DNA of 64,000 bases from Erwinia mallotivora. GTDB taxonomy: Bacteria > Pseudomonadota > Gammaproteobacteria > Enterobacterales > Enterobacteriaceae. Below, one piece after another: positions 25,069 to 34,743 of this stretch. The stretch lies in assembly GCF_000590885.1 (NCBI RefSeq), contig NZ_JFHN01000034.1, positions 1 to 64,000 of the forward strand, given 5' to 3'. Both the position numbers and the translations under genes were made by a program. The notes beneath the pieces were generated by a model that saw only the letters and a program-made list of their open reading frames with translations, ran no database searches and was not told where the DNA came from. How positions within the stretch are numbered: the first letter of the stretch is position 1; the number at the start of each line of letters is the position of its first letter.

Positions 25069-26217
25069 ATGATGACTTTTCTTTTAATGCTCCTTTTTTT
25101 ATTTGATCAATGGGTTGACCGTACTGTGCTGACTTACGCTGGCGTAATAAAGCCTGTCTACCAGGTTGAAAAGTATGATTGTGGCCTTGCCTGTGTTTGT
25201 ACGCTAGCTTCTCACTATGGTTATCATCTTTCACTAAATCAGCTGAGGAAAAATTATCCGCCTGGATCGACAGGACTGTCATTTAACATCCTTAAACAGA
25301 TTACCGACCGGTGCGGTATTGAATCCTGTTGCAAAAAAATACCCATGACTGCTTTTCAATTGCTCACTGTACCGGTAATCAGCCACCTTAAAAATGCACA
25401 TTACGTTGTTTTCCTTGGTGTGAGAAATCATTGCTACCATTATTTTGATCCTGCGCGAGGATTCTGTATCACTGATGCTGAAGGCTGGAATAATCTGTTC
25501 AGTGGCGTGATTTTACTCCCTTTGCGCGGGGCAAAATCGGTATCGTCACTCATGCATTTTGTCACCTCTGGATTCGGCTTTGCTTTGCCATTTGCGCATT
25601 ATTTTTTAATTGATTTTATACTTTCAGTATCGCTGTTTATGTTGTCTTTATACTTTAATGCGCATTCTGTTTTATTATCTTTTATCTACTCATTTTTAAC
25701 TGCTCTTATATTTAGTTCTGCCTCAGGTAAGCTGTCAGCAAGGATAGAAAGTGTTAACAATGTGCAGCCGTCGATAACACCGTACTTACTGGCTTATCAG
25801 CTTTCAGTCACAAATCGGTTAAATAAAAAAGCCATGCTTTTTTTCTTTCCTGTGTTTTTTTTTGCCGCTGGTTTGTCCTGTTTCACCCCGGCTAAATTAA
25901 TTCTGTTATTGATGTTTTCGCTGATAACACTGTGGTTTCTTTTTTTTAATGCTGACTTCAGAGAGCGTTACTATATGAAAAGAACTTATCGTAGTGAACT
26001 CAGCGCGATGCTCAGTTCTGACAGGATAGTGCGGAAAACAACGGGAATAAAATTTTATATCCTGACAGCTTTTCTGATTTTAATCTGTTTGTACAGTTGC
26101 TTCGACGGTCTGGCAATGTGGTCTATCTCTGTTGTGGTGGCGTATTTTTTGTCGCGTTGGATATTTAATTTTTATCTTGATTTGAAAGAATTTCTTTTCA
26201 TTTTTAATGCAGAGTAG
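25069..26217 (+). CDS. C39 leader peptidase fused to ABC-type membrane helices, no ATPase
   Basis: 382 residues. The peptidase domain (about 25-160) has the oxyanion Gln32 and nucleophile Cys38 in YQVEKYDCGLAC, catalytic His111 in NAHYVVFLGV and Asp127 in YFDPARG: a complete C39 active site. About six hydrophobic helices follow (170-380), and the protein stops without any nucleotide-binding domain, where normal bacteriocin exporters run to about 700 residues. It would cut the precursor after GG. Export energy would have to come from another ATPase. Last gene of the operon. The codons directly after its TAG stay open for 30 more residues. Confidence 0.85.
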   Translation: MMTFLLMLLFLFDQWVDRTVLTYAGVIKPVYQVEKYDCGLACVCTLASHYGYHLSLNQLRKNYPPGSTGLSFNILKQITDRCGIESCCKKIPMTAFQLLTVPVISHLKNAHYVVFLGVRNHCYHYFDPARGFCITDAEGWNNLFSGVILLPLRGAKSVSSLMHFVTSGFGFALPFAHYFLIDFILSVSLFMLSLYFNAHSVLLSFIYSFLTALIFSSASGKLSARIESVNNVQPSITPYLLAYQLSVTNRLNKKAMLFFFPVFFFAAGLSCFTPAKLILLLMFSLITLWFLFFNADFRERYYMKRTYRSELSAMLSSDRIVRKTTGIKFYILTAFLILICLYSCFDGLAMWSISVVVAYFLSRWIFNFYLDLKEFLFIFNAE

Positions 26218-26324
26218 ATCGACAAACAGGTTGTCATCGCCCGTTATCTGTCCGGGATGGCACTGTCGCTGCTGAAAGGCGGTGATTTGCGCAAGTTGAG
26301 TCATTGTTGAGAACAATCTTGCAT

Positions 26325-26361
26325 AAAAAAAGCCGGTGTCGTGAGACACCGGCTTTTTTTT
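26325..26361. terminator. Bidirectional intrinsic terminator
   Basis: AGCCGGTGTC / GACACCGGCT form a perfect 10-bp stem around GTGA, with A-run before and T-run after. It ends tRNA-Asn on the minus strand and the peptide operon on the plus strand. Confidence 0.92.
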
Positions 26362-26366
26362 GAATC

Positions 26367-26442
26367 TGGCTCCTCTGACTGGACTCGAACCAGTGACATA
26401 CGGATTAACAGTCCGCCGTTCTACCGACTGAACTACAGAGGA
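26367..26442 (-). tRNA. tRNA-Asn (anticodon GTT), copy 1
   Basis: 76 nt on the minus strand, beginning TCCTCTGTAGTTCAGTCGG and ending with encoded CCA. Anticodon loop CTGTTAA gives GTT; the T-loop GGTTCGAGTCC is canonical. It matches enterobacterial tRNA-Asn and is identical to the copy at 58175. Asn tRNAs next to amn are the classic integration site of the Yersinia high-pathogenicity island. Confidence 0.98.
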
Positions 26443-26691
26443 ATCGCTTGAACGGGGCGCATAATATCCAGAGCGCTGGCGGATGTCAAAGCCTGTTTTC
26501 GCACTTTTCAACTGACTGCTGAATAAATCAACAGTTTATCAATTAAGGCCTCAACGCGACGTTAAAACAATAAATTCAGGCGAGATTTCATCATTCAGAA
26601 TTTGCTGCCATGCAGGTCAGGCGGTTGATCAGGCCCGCTGCAAGAGCGGCCTGATTTAACCGACGGCTGAGCGCGGTGCTATCTGACCACC

Positions 26692-26721
26692 GATAACCTG
26701 CCGCAGCGCGGGCAGGTTATC
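26692..26721 (-). terminator. Hairpin after amn
   Basis: GATAACCTGCC and GGCAGGTTATC form a perfect 11-bp stem with an 8-nt loop, 15 bp beyond the amn stop. No clear U-run, so it may work as a 3'-end stabiliser or a weak terminator. Confidence 0.5.
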
Positions 26722-26736
26722 ACTAAAAACAGGCTG

Positions 26737-28188
26737 TTAGCGGAACGGCGGTTCATTGAAAGTACGCAACTTGCGCGAATGCAGTTTGTCACCTTCCGCA
26801 CGCAGCAGGTTAATAGCATATATACCTATTTGCAGGTGTTCAGAAATCGCACCTTCGTAAAAACGATTGGCCTGTCCCGGGAGCTTGATTTCGCCATGCA
26901 AGGGTTTATCTGAAACGCACAATAAGGTGCCGTAAGGAACGCGGAAACGGTAGCCCTGAGCGGCAATGGTCGCACTCTCCATATCCACGGCAACCGCACG
27001 GCTGAGGTTAAAGCGCAACGCTGACGCAGAGTAACGCAGTTCCCAGTTGCGATCGTCCGTGGTCACCACTGTTCCGGTACGCAGCCGCTGCTTCACCTGC
27101 TCACCCGGCATACCGCTTACCTCGCGTGTCGCATCAAACAGCGCTCGTTGCACTTCAGCAATGCTGGGCACGGGAATATCCGGCGGCAGCACCGCATCCA
27201 GCACATGGTCATCACGCAGATAGGCATGAGCCAGCACATAGTCGCCAATGGTCTGACTTTCGCGCAGCCCACCACAGTGACCAATCATCAGCCAGGCATG
27301 GGGACGTAACACCGCGAGGTGATCGCAAATGGTCTTGGCGTTCGATGGGCCGACGCCAATATTTATCAGCGTAATACCCTGACCCTCTTTGGCAATCAGG
27401 TGCCAGGCCGGCATCTGATGATTTTTCCACGCCAGGCCTGACAGGGTTTCCTGCGGATTTGGGGTATCAGCGTTGATGTAAATGCCGCCTGCACAGGAAA
27501 GGGCCAGCCAGGGCGAGTCCGGATCGGCGATCTGCTCACAGCCCCAGCGGACAAATTCATCCACATAGCGGGTGTAGTTAGTAAACAGGACCCAGGACTG
27601 AAAATGTTCAACAGGCGTACCGGTGTAGTGGCGCAGTCTGGCCAGTGAAAAATCGGTGCGTAATGCATCAAAATGCGAAAGCGGAAATTGTGCACCTGGC
27701 TGATAAATACCGTCGGCATTTTCGTCGCCAATTTGTGCCAGTTCAGTGGTGGGAAAATGCTGCGCCAGTCCGGCGCTCATGCTGCGATCCAACCCAAGAT
27801 TCGCCCCGTCAATGACATAGGGAAAGGGGATTTCCTGATTTGATGGTTTCACTTCCAGCGTGACCGGATATTCGTTGCTCAATATCTCCAGTTGTTCAGC
27901 AAGATAACGACGGAACAGGGCTGGACGTGTCACGGTGGTAGCGTAACTGCCCGGACGGGTGAATCGCCCAAAAGCCCGCGAATTTTTATGGCTGCCTGCA
28001 TCTCCTTCCCAACTTACGCGTAGCTCCGGGTAGACAAACAGTCCTTGCGCGCGCCGGGTATCATCCGGCAAGGTGCCACTGCGAATATAGCTTTCAATAG
28101 CTTCACGCAGCGCTGTAACCGCGTTTTCATAGAGAAGATCCAGCTGGTCCAGTGCTTGTGCTACCGTTAATTTTGCAGGTTGAGTCAT
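26737..28188 (-). CDS. amn: AMP nucleosidase
   Basis: 483 residues, the usual Amn length. It hydrolyses AMP to adenine and ribose 5-phosphate. An N-terminal regulatory domain is followed by a nucleoside-phosphorylase-like catalytic domain with INIGVGPSNAKTICDHLAVL, MIGHCGGLRESQ, VAVDMESATIAAQGYRF and LLCVSDKPLHGEIK. Ends NEPPFR. In E. coli it also lies among Asn tRNA genes, so this is core chromosome. A Pho-regulated promoter is known in E. coli; I did not find a clear pho box here. Confidence 0.97.
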   Translation of the reverse strand: MTQPAKLTVAQALDQLDLLYENAVTALREAIESYIRSGTLPDDTRRAQGLFVYPELRVSWEGDAGSHKNSRAFGRFTRPGSYATTVTRPALFRRYLAEQLEILSNEYPVTLEVKPSNQEIPFPYVIDGANLGLDRSMSAGLAQHFPTTELAQIGDENADGIYQPGAQFPLSHFDALRTDFSLARLRHYTGTPVEHFQSWVLFTNYTRYVDEFVRWGCEQIADPDSPWLALSCAGGIYINADTPNPQETLSGLAWKNHQMPAWHLIAKEGQGITLINIGVGPSNAKTICDHLAVLRPHAWLMIGHCGGLRESQTIGDYVLAHAYLRDDHVLDAVLPPDIPVPSIAEVQRALFDATREVSGMPGEQVKQRLRTGTVVTTDDRNWELRYSASALRFNLSRAVAVDMESATIAAQGYRFRVPYGTLLCVSDKPLHGEIKLPGQANRFYEGAISEHLQIGIYAINLLRAEGDKLHSRKLRTFNEPPFR

Positions 28189-28389
28189 GGTTTTTCCTCA
28201 CTGTTTTTTCATCGACTATGTTAACTGAAAGTGAAGATAAGCGCCCGCCAGTAAGAAAATTGTCTTCTGGCAGCGAGCGTTGCCAGCAGGGGCAGGGTAG
28301 CGATCGGATATATAAGGAAACGTCCTCCTCTTTGCGAGTGAAATCCCTGTTAATGGATGTACCCCAACTATCCCTGAAAGGAAGACAGT

Positions 28390-29817
28390 ATGAATGCCAG
28401 ATTCACCCCCACTCCTCTGTCCATTTTGTTGCAGCAACAGGGCTGCTTACTCACTGACACGGCGTGGATCAATCAGATTTCTCAGCACGCCGCAGGTAAG
28501 GAACCCGTTACTAAATATGCGTTGAAAAAATTTTACAGCATCATTGATAAATCCTTTTTTCAGCAGCACTTTGCCGCAGCCCGCCACAGTGCGGAGTTTT
28601 ACGCTCTGTTGACCACGATTTATTTGCTCAGCCAGAAATATAAATCCTGGCATCTGAACTTTATCGATCTTGAAATGGCATCGGCTTCGGTTAAAGAGTC
28701 TCTCAGCGCATGGGATTTTTTTGATGCCGCACGTCACAATACGCAGGATGGCAGGCCTGCCGGGTCGAAAAATGGGCGCGAAAAAATCGATTTTTATCTG
28801 GCCTTTACCCAGTTTCTTAACAGTCAGAATGATGAACATGCGCAGGTAGAGCAGCTTACCTTCGACCTGGACTATTTCGCGGCGGAATTTATGCGGGTGG
28901 TACCAAGAATCAGCCATGATTATTTCAATCCTGCGACCCGGCTGGATGCGGGGCTGGCTGAAGCAGCAGAGCAGTTGGTGCAGCTGGCAGAGCAAACAAA
29001 AGTCAGGGTGTTAAAGGGTATTGCTTTTGATAGCGAGTCATCAGGCCCGTCCATGTTTGCCGCGCTGGCAAAGAATGCCTGCCTGCATGAGTGTATTAAT
29101 CACAGCAATTACCATATTAAATCATCGCAAACTGTACCGGCTGCTCTGGATGCTTTTATTGCTGCGCATTTCAATCATCTTTTATCTTACTCATGCCGCA
29201 GAGCGGGCATTGACGATATTGCGTCGCTTTTTAACGGCAGCAGCAGGCCGGACAATCTGCATAAAGCAGTCAGAATCTGTCTGATGCTACATGCCATTGA
29301 CAGACCGGCAGGCAATATCTTCCAGACATTCCGCGCCTTGCAACTGCCGTTTGAGCAGAACACCATGGCTGCCATTTTACTTTTCCATCGTGAACACAAA
29401 ATTGAGGTTAAACGGATAGATCGTGGCGCGACTGCCAAAGCATGGAGTCTGTGGTCAGAGCTGGCCAGATTTGTCGACAGGATCCCCGATTGCGCGGATG
29501 AACAAGCGCTTTTCACCGAGGTAGAGCAGCAAATGACATTGCTCGCGCCGGAGCTGTTGAAATATCTCTGTTCATTTTTTTCAGCGGTGACCAGCCTTCC
29601 CGACAATCCGGCAGATCGCGGGGATTGCCTGGAAAGTTATTTCAAAGCCAGAACCATTAAATGGATGACGCACAAGGCTATTTATCGTTCTGCCATCAAT
29701 ATGTCTTTTAAGCAGCACCGGGTATGGAATCGCGCTTTGTGCCTGCAACTCCAAAAAATCGTTGCCAGTAAAAAACGGCGACTTGAGGCAAAGGCTGCGG
29801 AGGTGGGCTATGTGTGA
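28390..29817 (+). CDS. Unrecognised 475-residue protein
   Basis: Soluble, helix-rich protein with no signal peptide, membrane helix or motif I can name. AAAGGAAG precedes the ATG at 28390. It is divergent from amn and overlaps by 8 bp a small zinc-finger protein, so the two are a translational pair. The C-terminal end is rich in Lys/Arg (ASKKRRLEAKAAE). An enterobacterial lineage gene is likelier than recent import because the base composition looks like the flanking core genes. Confidence 0.7.
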   Translation: MNARFTPTPLSILLQQQGCLLTDTAWINQISQHAAGKEPVTKYALKKFYSIIDKSFFQQHFAAARHSAEFYALLTTIYLLSQKYKSWHLNFIDLEMASASVKESLSAWDFFDAARHNTQDGRPAGSKNGREKIDFYLAFTQFLNSQNDEHAQVEQLTFDLDYFAAEFMRVVPRISHDYFNPATRLDAGLAEAAEQLVQLAEQTKVRVLKGIAFDSESSGPSMFAALAKNACLHECINHSNYHIKSSQTVPAALDAFIAAHFNHLLSYSCRRAGIDDIASLFNGSSRPDNLHKAVRICLMLHAIDRPAGNIFQTFRALQLPFEQNTMAAILLFHREHKIEVKRIDRGATAKAWSLWSELARFVDRIPDCADEQALFTEVEQQMTLLAPELLKYLCSFFSAVTSLPDNPADRGDCLESYFKARTIKWMTHKAIYRSAINMSFKQHRVWNRALCLQLQKIVASKKRRLEAKAAEVGYV

Positions 29818-29998
29818 TGCGCTTATTTGCCGGGTCTGCTGCGGTGAGGGCACTGCGGAGTTTGCCTGTGAAAATTGTGCCGGTACAGGACGCGAACCCA
29901 CAGATGAGAATGCTTTTGGACAGTGTCACACCTGTTATGGCGACGGCGTGGCGGAACAAATCTGCTTCAGATGCTCAGGGAGCGGTATCGAAGAGTAA
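29810..29998 (+). CDS. Small DnaJ-type zinc-finger protein
   Basis: 62 residues containing four CxxC knuckles: CRVCCGEG, CENCAGTG, CHTCYGDG and CFRCSGSG. This is the CxxCxGxG repeat of the DnaJ cysteine-rich domain, which binds two zinc ions, but with no J domain or substrate-binding part. It starts 8 bp before the stop of the upstream gene. Probably a zinc-binding partner or anti-aggregation adaptor for that protein; this is inference. Confidence 0.83.
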   Translation: MCDALICRVCCGEGTAEFACENCAGTGREPTDENAFGQCHTCYGDGVAEQICFRCSGSGIEE

Positions 29999-30027
29999 AC
30001 ATTCGCGGCGCACTGATAACTGCACAG

Positions 30028-30051
30028 CGCCCAGCCTGAAAAGGCTGGGCG
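30028..30051. terminator. Terminator between convergent genes
   Basis: CGCCCAGCCT / AGGCTGGGCG, a perfect 10-bp stem closed by a GAAA tetraloop, lying between the zinc-finger gene and xylE, which converge. T-runs are weak on both sides. Confidence 0.75.
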
Positions 30052-30061
30052 TTCAATCAAT

Positions 30062-31546
30062 TTATCCGCTCCGTTTTTCAGACAGTGGCGTCGGCCTGCG
30101 CCACTGGGCTTCCAGTTCTTCCAGCGTTCTGCCTTTCGTCTCCGGCACATACTTCCACATAAACAGCGCTGCCAGCAGGGCCATTACGCCATACATCCAG
30201 TAAGCAAAACCGTTGTTGAAATGGGCGTTCAGGTAGCTGTTCTTGTCCATCATCGGGAAGGTCCAGGAAACCAGATAGTTGGCGATCCATTGCGCTGCCA
30301 CCGCAACCGACATTGCTTTACTGCGGATACGGTTAGGAAAAATTTCTGCCAGCAACACCCAGCATACCGGCCCCCAGGAGATGGCAAAGGCGGCGACGTA
30401 AAACAGCATCGCTGCCAGCGCCACCGTTGGCGACAGCTTGCTGTAAAAGGCGCTTCCCAGCGTGAACATCCCCACAGCCATCCCCAGCGCGCCAATAATC
30501 TGTAGCGGTTTACGGCCAAATTTATCCACGGTAGCAATAGCGATGGTGGTAAAGAGAAGATTGATCACGCCAACGATAATGGTCTGTAATAAAGCCACAT
30601 CGGTGCTGGAACCCACCGTCCGGAAGACTTCGGGCGCGTAATATAACACCACGTTGATGCCGACAAATTGCTGGAAAACAGAAAGCATTACGCCAATTAC
30701 CACGATGCCAGTGCCAAATGAAAATAGCGGCGATTTTTTCTCCGGACCGGTGCTGACCGATTGCAAGATAGTCGTGAGTTCACTCATTCCCCGCAGTTTG
30801 CCTGACAATTTTTCCAGCACGGCGGCCGCCTGCTGCGTCATGCCTTTTGCCGCCAGCCAGCGTGGACTTTCCGGCACGGTAAACAGCAGAATAAAGAACA
30901 GCAGCGACGGCAGCGCCGCAGAAAGAAACATATAACGCCAGCCCATCGTATTCAGCCAGCTTTCGTTACCAGACAGCGCGATACGATAATTTACGCAGTA
31001 GACCAGTAGCTGCCCAAGGATAATGGCGAACTGATTACAGGCAACCAGCCTGCCGCGCATATCAGCGGGCGTAATTTCAGCGATATACATCGGTGACACC
31101 ATGGACGCGAGGCCGACACCGATACCGCCAATTATCCGGTAGATCACAAATTCCGTCAGATAGCCTGACAGGTAATAAGGCACACCCTCCTGCGGATTAA
31201 TCGTACGATGCCCGAATTCAGGAAAAGCCGAACCGAGAGCGGAAAAGAAGAACAGTACCGCAGCGATCAGCAGGGTTTTCTTGCGGCCAAAGCGGGCGCT
31301 GAGGGGGCCGCCACAGGCACCCCCAATGATACAGCCGATCAGCGCGCTGGCGACACAAAAGCCCAGCAGAGAATTGGCTGCGGATTCACTGAGGCCGCGA
31401 GAGCTGATAAATACCGTATCCAGCGATGAAACGGTGCCGGAAATAACGGCGGTATCATAACCAAATAATAATCCGCCTAATGTCGCCACCAGCGTCATGG
31501 CGATGATATAGCGATTATTCGCTTTCATTTCAGATAGGGGTGTCAT
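30062..31546 (-). CDS. xylE: D-xylose:H+ symporter
   Basis: 494 residues, twelve membrane helices, sugar-porter MFS. It shares long identical stretches with E. coli XylE (GGLLFGYDTAVISGTV, FQQFVGINVVLYYAPEVF, SWTFPMMDKNS, PETKGRTLEELEAQW). It takes up xylose with a proton. It is transcribed away from xylA across a shared regulatory region. As no xylFGH ABC transporter lies in the locus, this is the local xylose uptake route. Confidence 0.96.
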   Translation of the reverse strand: MTPLSEMKANNRYIIAMTLVATLGGLLFGYDTAVISGTVSSLDTVFISSRGLSESAANSLLGFCVASALIGCIIGGACGGPLSARFGRKKTLLIAAVLFFFSALGSAFPEFGHRTINPQEGVPYYLSGYLTEFVIYRIIGGIGVGLASMVSPMYIAEITPADMRGRLVACNQFAIILGQLLVYCVNYRIALSGNESWLNTMGWRYMFLSAALPSLLFFILLFTVPESPRWLAAKGMTQQAAAVLEKLSGKLRGMSELTTILQSVSTGPEKKSPLFSFGTGIVVIGVMLSVFQQFVGINVVLYYAPEVFRTVGSSTDVALLQTIIVGVINLLFTTIAIATVDKFGRKPLQIIGALGMAVGMFTLGSAFYSKLSPTVALAAMLFYVAAFAISWGPVCWVLLAEIFPNRIRSKAMSVAVAAQWIANYLVSWTFPMMDKNSYLNAHFNNGFAYWMYGVMALLAALFMWKYVPETKGRTLEELEAQWRRPTPLSEKRSG

Positions 31547-31853
31547 GCCAGGCCTTAATATAAACGGGTTGAGGTGCGGCGAAATTAAAAAATAGGACTG
31601 CCTTTGCCGGAAGGAAATGACAATATTTTGTTATCGGGATGGCTATTTTGCTTTTCATGATGCCTGTCACAAAGCGTCAGTCATCAGCCCGGGATGTCGC
31701 AACAAAAGGCTGTGATCGCCGTCAAGGTTGGGATTTTACAGAACCGGTTTATAAAATTTTATAATTGTCACCCCGATTCTGTTATTTGCATAGTGAGGGC
31801 GTTAATTAACCCTGTTCGCCGGTTTCATCGCTATTTATTCAAGGAGACTCACC
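31547..31853. promoter_or_regulatory. xylE-xylA divergent control region
   Basis: 307 bases without a gene. It holds a perfect AT palindrome TATAAAATTTTATA at 31750-31763 and several A/T-rich candidate -10 boxes. XylR and CRP binding are expected from the E. coli locus, but I could not place a convincing full site by eye. AAGGAG precedes the GTG start of xylA. Confidence 0.55.
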
Positions 31854-33173
31854 GTGGCTGACTATTTCGAACGCATTGAGAAAATTGTCTATGAAGGCAG
31901 TGAAAGCCAGAACGATCTGGCCTTTCATTTTTATAATCCGGACGAAATCATTCTGGGTAAAAGAATGGAAGATCATCTGCGATTTGCCGCCTGCTACTGG
32001 CATACTTTCTGTTGGGCGGGCACTGACATGTTCGGCACCGGCGCATTCGAACGTCCGTGGTTTCGGGGGGGCGATGAACTGGAGATGGCCAGAGTTAAAG
32101 CTGACATTGCCTTCGAATTTTTCCACAAGCTGAACGTGCCGTTTTATTGTTTTCATGATGCCGATGTGGCTCCACAGGGAAACTCGGTCCGTGAATATCT
32201 GCATAATTTTGCGGCGATAACCGATCTTCTCGCGGAAAAACAACAGCAGACCGGGGTAAAACTGCTGTGGGGCACTGCCAACTGCTTCACTCATCCACGC
32301 TATGGCGCCGGGGCGGCCACCAGTCCCGATCCGGAAGTTTTTGCCTGGGCCGCAACCCAGGTCAATGCCGCGATGGCGGCCACGCACACCCTCGGCGGTG
32401 AAAACTATGTGCTGTGGGGAGGGCGTGAAGGTTACGAAACCCTGCTTAATACCGATTTGAAGCGTGAGCGTGAGCAGATTGGTCGTTTTATGCAGATGGT
32501 GGTGGAGCATAAATATCGCACGGGTTTCAAAGGCACATTGTTAATTGAGCCTAAACCGCAGGAACCCACCAAGCATCAGTACGATTATGACGTGGCCACC
32601 GTGTATGGCTTCCTAAAACAGTTTGGTCTGGAAGGGGAGATTAAGGTTAATGTCGAAGCCAACCATGCCACGCTGGCGGGGCACTCTTTCCAGCATGAAA
32701 TCGCGACCGCCACGGCGCTGGGTATTTTCGGTTCGGTGGATGCTAACCGTGGCGATCTGCAACTCGGCTGGGATACTGACCAGTTCCCCAACAGCGTTGA
32801 AGAAAACGCATTGATTATGTTTGAGATCCTTAAAGCGGGCGGGTTTACCACCGGCGGACTGAATTTTGATGCCAAAGTGCGTCGCCAGAGCACCGATCCT
32901 TATGATTTGTTCTATGGCCATATTGGGGGCATGGACGTGATGGCGCAGGGATTGCGGATTGCCGCGCGACTGATGGAAGAGGGCAGGCTGGAGCAGGCTC
33001 GCGAGGCTCGCTATGCCGGCTGGAATGCCCAACTGGGCAGGGATATCCTCGCGGGAAGCCTCTCGCTGGAAGATCTTGCCAGATATACCGAAAAATCAGC
33101 GTTGTATCCTCAGCATCGTAGCGGGGAACAGGAACGTCTGGAAAATATTGTTAATCAGGCTATCTTTCGCTGA
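31854..33173 (+). CDS. xylA: Xylose isomerase
   Basis: 439 residues, as in E. coli. TIM-barrel metalloenzyme converting D-xylose to D-xylulose. Visible active-site segments: [11 protein letters not shown] (catalytic His), [27 protein letters not shown] and VDANRGD (metal ligands), DTDQFP and [16 protein letters not shown] start with AAGGAG nine bases before. First gene of the catabolic pair xylA-xylB. Confidence 0.98.
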   Translation: MADYFERIEKIVYEGSESQNDLAFHFYNPDEIILGKRMEDHLRFAACYWHTFCWAGTDMFGTGAFERPWFRGGDELEMARVKADIAFEFFHKLNVPFYCFHDADVAPQGNSVREYLHNFAAITDLLAEKQQQTGVKLLWGTANCFTHPRYGAGAATSPDPEVFAWAATQVNAAMAATHTLGGENYVLWGGREGYETLLNTDLKREREQIGRFMQMVVEHKYRTGFKGTLLIEPKPQEPTKHQYDYDVATVYGFLKQFGLEGEIKVNVEANHATLAGHSFQHEIATATALGIFGSVDANRGDLQLGWDTDQFPNSVEENALIMFEILKAGGFTTGGLNFDAKVRRQSTDPYDLFYGHIGGMDVMAQGLRIAARLMEEGRLEQAREARYAGWNAQLGRDILAGSLSLEDLARYTEKSALYPQHRSGEQERLENIVNQAIFR

Positions 33174-33288
33174 CCGCTGACCTGTGGATTATCCGGCGGT
33201 GCAGATGCGCTCTCAGAGGATAGCGCCGGTACGACGCGAGTCACTGCCAGCCGTCAGCGCCAGAACTGAACGCCAGAGGAAATAAGGC

Positions 33289-34743
33289 ATGTATACAGGA
33301 ATCGATCTCGGCACCTCAGGTGTCAAGGCGGTATTACTGGATGAGGATAACAAGGTGGTGGCCAGCCATAGCGAAGCGCTGACCGTATCCCGTCCCCATC
33401 CACTGTGGTCGGAACAGGACCCGGAAATGTGGTGGCAGGCGACCGACAGGGCAATGCAGGCGCTTGGGCAGCAGCACTCGCTACGTGATGTGCGGGCGCT
33501 GGGGCTGACCGGGCAGATGCATGGCGCGGTGCTGCTGGACAGTAGGCAGACGGTTTTACGCCCGGCGATTTTGTGGAATGACGGTCGAAGCGCAGAGGCC
33601 TGCGTCACGCTGGAAGAGCGCGTGAAGGACTCACGACGCATTACCGGCAACCTGATGATGCCGGGCTTCACCGCGCCCAAATTGCTGTGGATACAGCAGC
33701 ACGAACCGGAGATTTTTCGCCAGATTGACCGGGTACTGCTGCCAAAGGATTACCTGCGCTGGCGGATCAGTGGAAATTTTGTCACCGATATGTCAGATGC
33801 CGCCGGGACAATGTGGCTGGATGTGGGCAAACGTGACTGGAGTGACGCGCTGCTGGCCGCCTGCGGATTATCGCGGGAGCAGATGCCTGAACTGGCGGAA
33901 GGAAATCAGGTTACCGGAATGCTGTTACCCTCGGTGTGCGAGCGATGGGGATTACCAGCCAGCGTACCGGTGGTGGCGGGGGGGGGTGACAATGCGGCCG
34001 GGGCGATTGGTGCCGGTATCTGGCGGGAAGGACAGGCGATGCTGTCGCTGGGCACCTCCGGCGTCTGTTTTGCCGTCAGTAACGGCTTTGTCAGTAATCC
34101 CGAGCAGGCGGTCCACAGTTTCTGCCATGCATTGCCACAGACCTGGCATCTGATGTCGGTGATGCTTAGCGCAGCCTCCTGCCTGGACTGGGCAGCGCGG
34201 CTGACCGGACAGCGTTCGGTCTCCGATTTGCTGGCACTGGCGGAAAAAGTGGAGCTTAACGAACGTTCTCCCTGCTTTTTACCCTATCTTTCCGGTGAAC
34301 GGACGCCACATAATAATCCCCATGCCACCGGGTTATTCTGGGGCTTTACCCATCAGCATGGACCGCAGGATTTGGCGATGGCGGTGCTGGAAGGTGTCAG
34401 TATGGGGCTGGCGGAAGGCATGGCGGTATTACAGGCCAGCGGCGTCAGGCCCTCTTCAGTTACCCTGCTTGGCGGCGGGGCGCGCAGCCATTTCTGGCGT
34501 CAACTGCTGGCCGATATCAGTGGCATGACGCTGGACTATCGCACCGGTGGTGAAGTCGGGCCAGCTCTGGGTGCTGCACGACTGGCGCGAATGAGCTGCT
34601 TTCCGGGCGTTTCACCGCAAGAGTTGTTGCCGGAGCTGCCGCTGGAAGCCCATTATCATCCGGTCGCTGACCGCCATGCATTTTATCGCCTGCGACAGCA
34701 GCGTTTCAGTCAGCTTTATCAGCAAACGGCAAGTATTAAGTAG
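33289..34743 (+). CDS. xylB: Xylulokinase
   Basis: 484 residues of the FGGY kinase family. MYTGIDLGTSGVKAVLLDE binds phosphate, LTGQMHGAVLLD contains the substrate-binding Met-His-Gly, and GGGDNAAGAIG plus GGGARSHFWRQLLAD form the ATP site. It phosphorylates xylulose to xylulose 5-phosphate. 115 bp after xylA, same operon. Confidence 0.97.
   Translation: MYTGIDLGTSGVKAVLLDEDNKVVASHSEALTVSRPHPLWSEQDPEMWWQATDRAMQALGQQHSLRDVRALGLTGQMHGAVLLDSRQTVLRPAILWNDGRSAEACVTLEERVKDSRRITGNLMMPGFTAPKLLWIQQHEPEIFRQIDRVLLPKDYLRWRISGNFVTDMSDAAGTMWLDVGKRDWSDALLAACGLSREQMPELAEGNQVTGMLLPSVCERWGLPASVPVVAGGGDNAAGAIGAGIWREGQAMLSLGTSGVCFAVSNGFVSNPEQAVHSFCHALPQTWHLMSVMLSAASCLDWAARLTGQRSVSDLLALAEKVELNERSPCFLPYLSGERTPHNNPHATGLFWGFTHQHGPQDLAMAVLEGVSMGLAEGMAVLQASGVRPSSVTLLGGGARSHFWRQLLADISGMTLDYRTGGEVGPALGAARLARMSCFPGVSPQELLPELPLEAHYHPVADRHAFYRLRQQRFSQLYQQTASIK

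Noticed and set aside
26218..26736. Integrase remnant beside tRNA-Asn
   Set aside because: Only 30 open codons after the C39 stop; no recombinase motif (R...HxxR...Y) found.
29998..30062. Plasmid or phage origin near the xyl locus
   Set aside because: Only a terminator hairpin is present; no iteron-like repeats.
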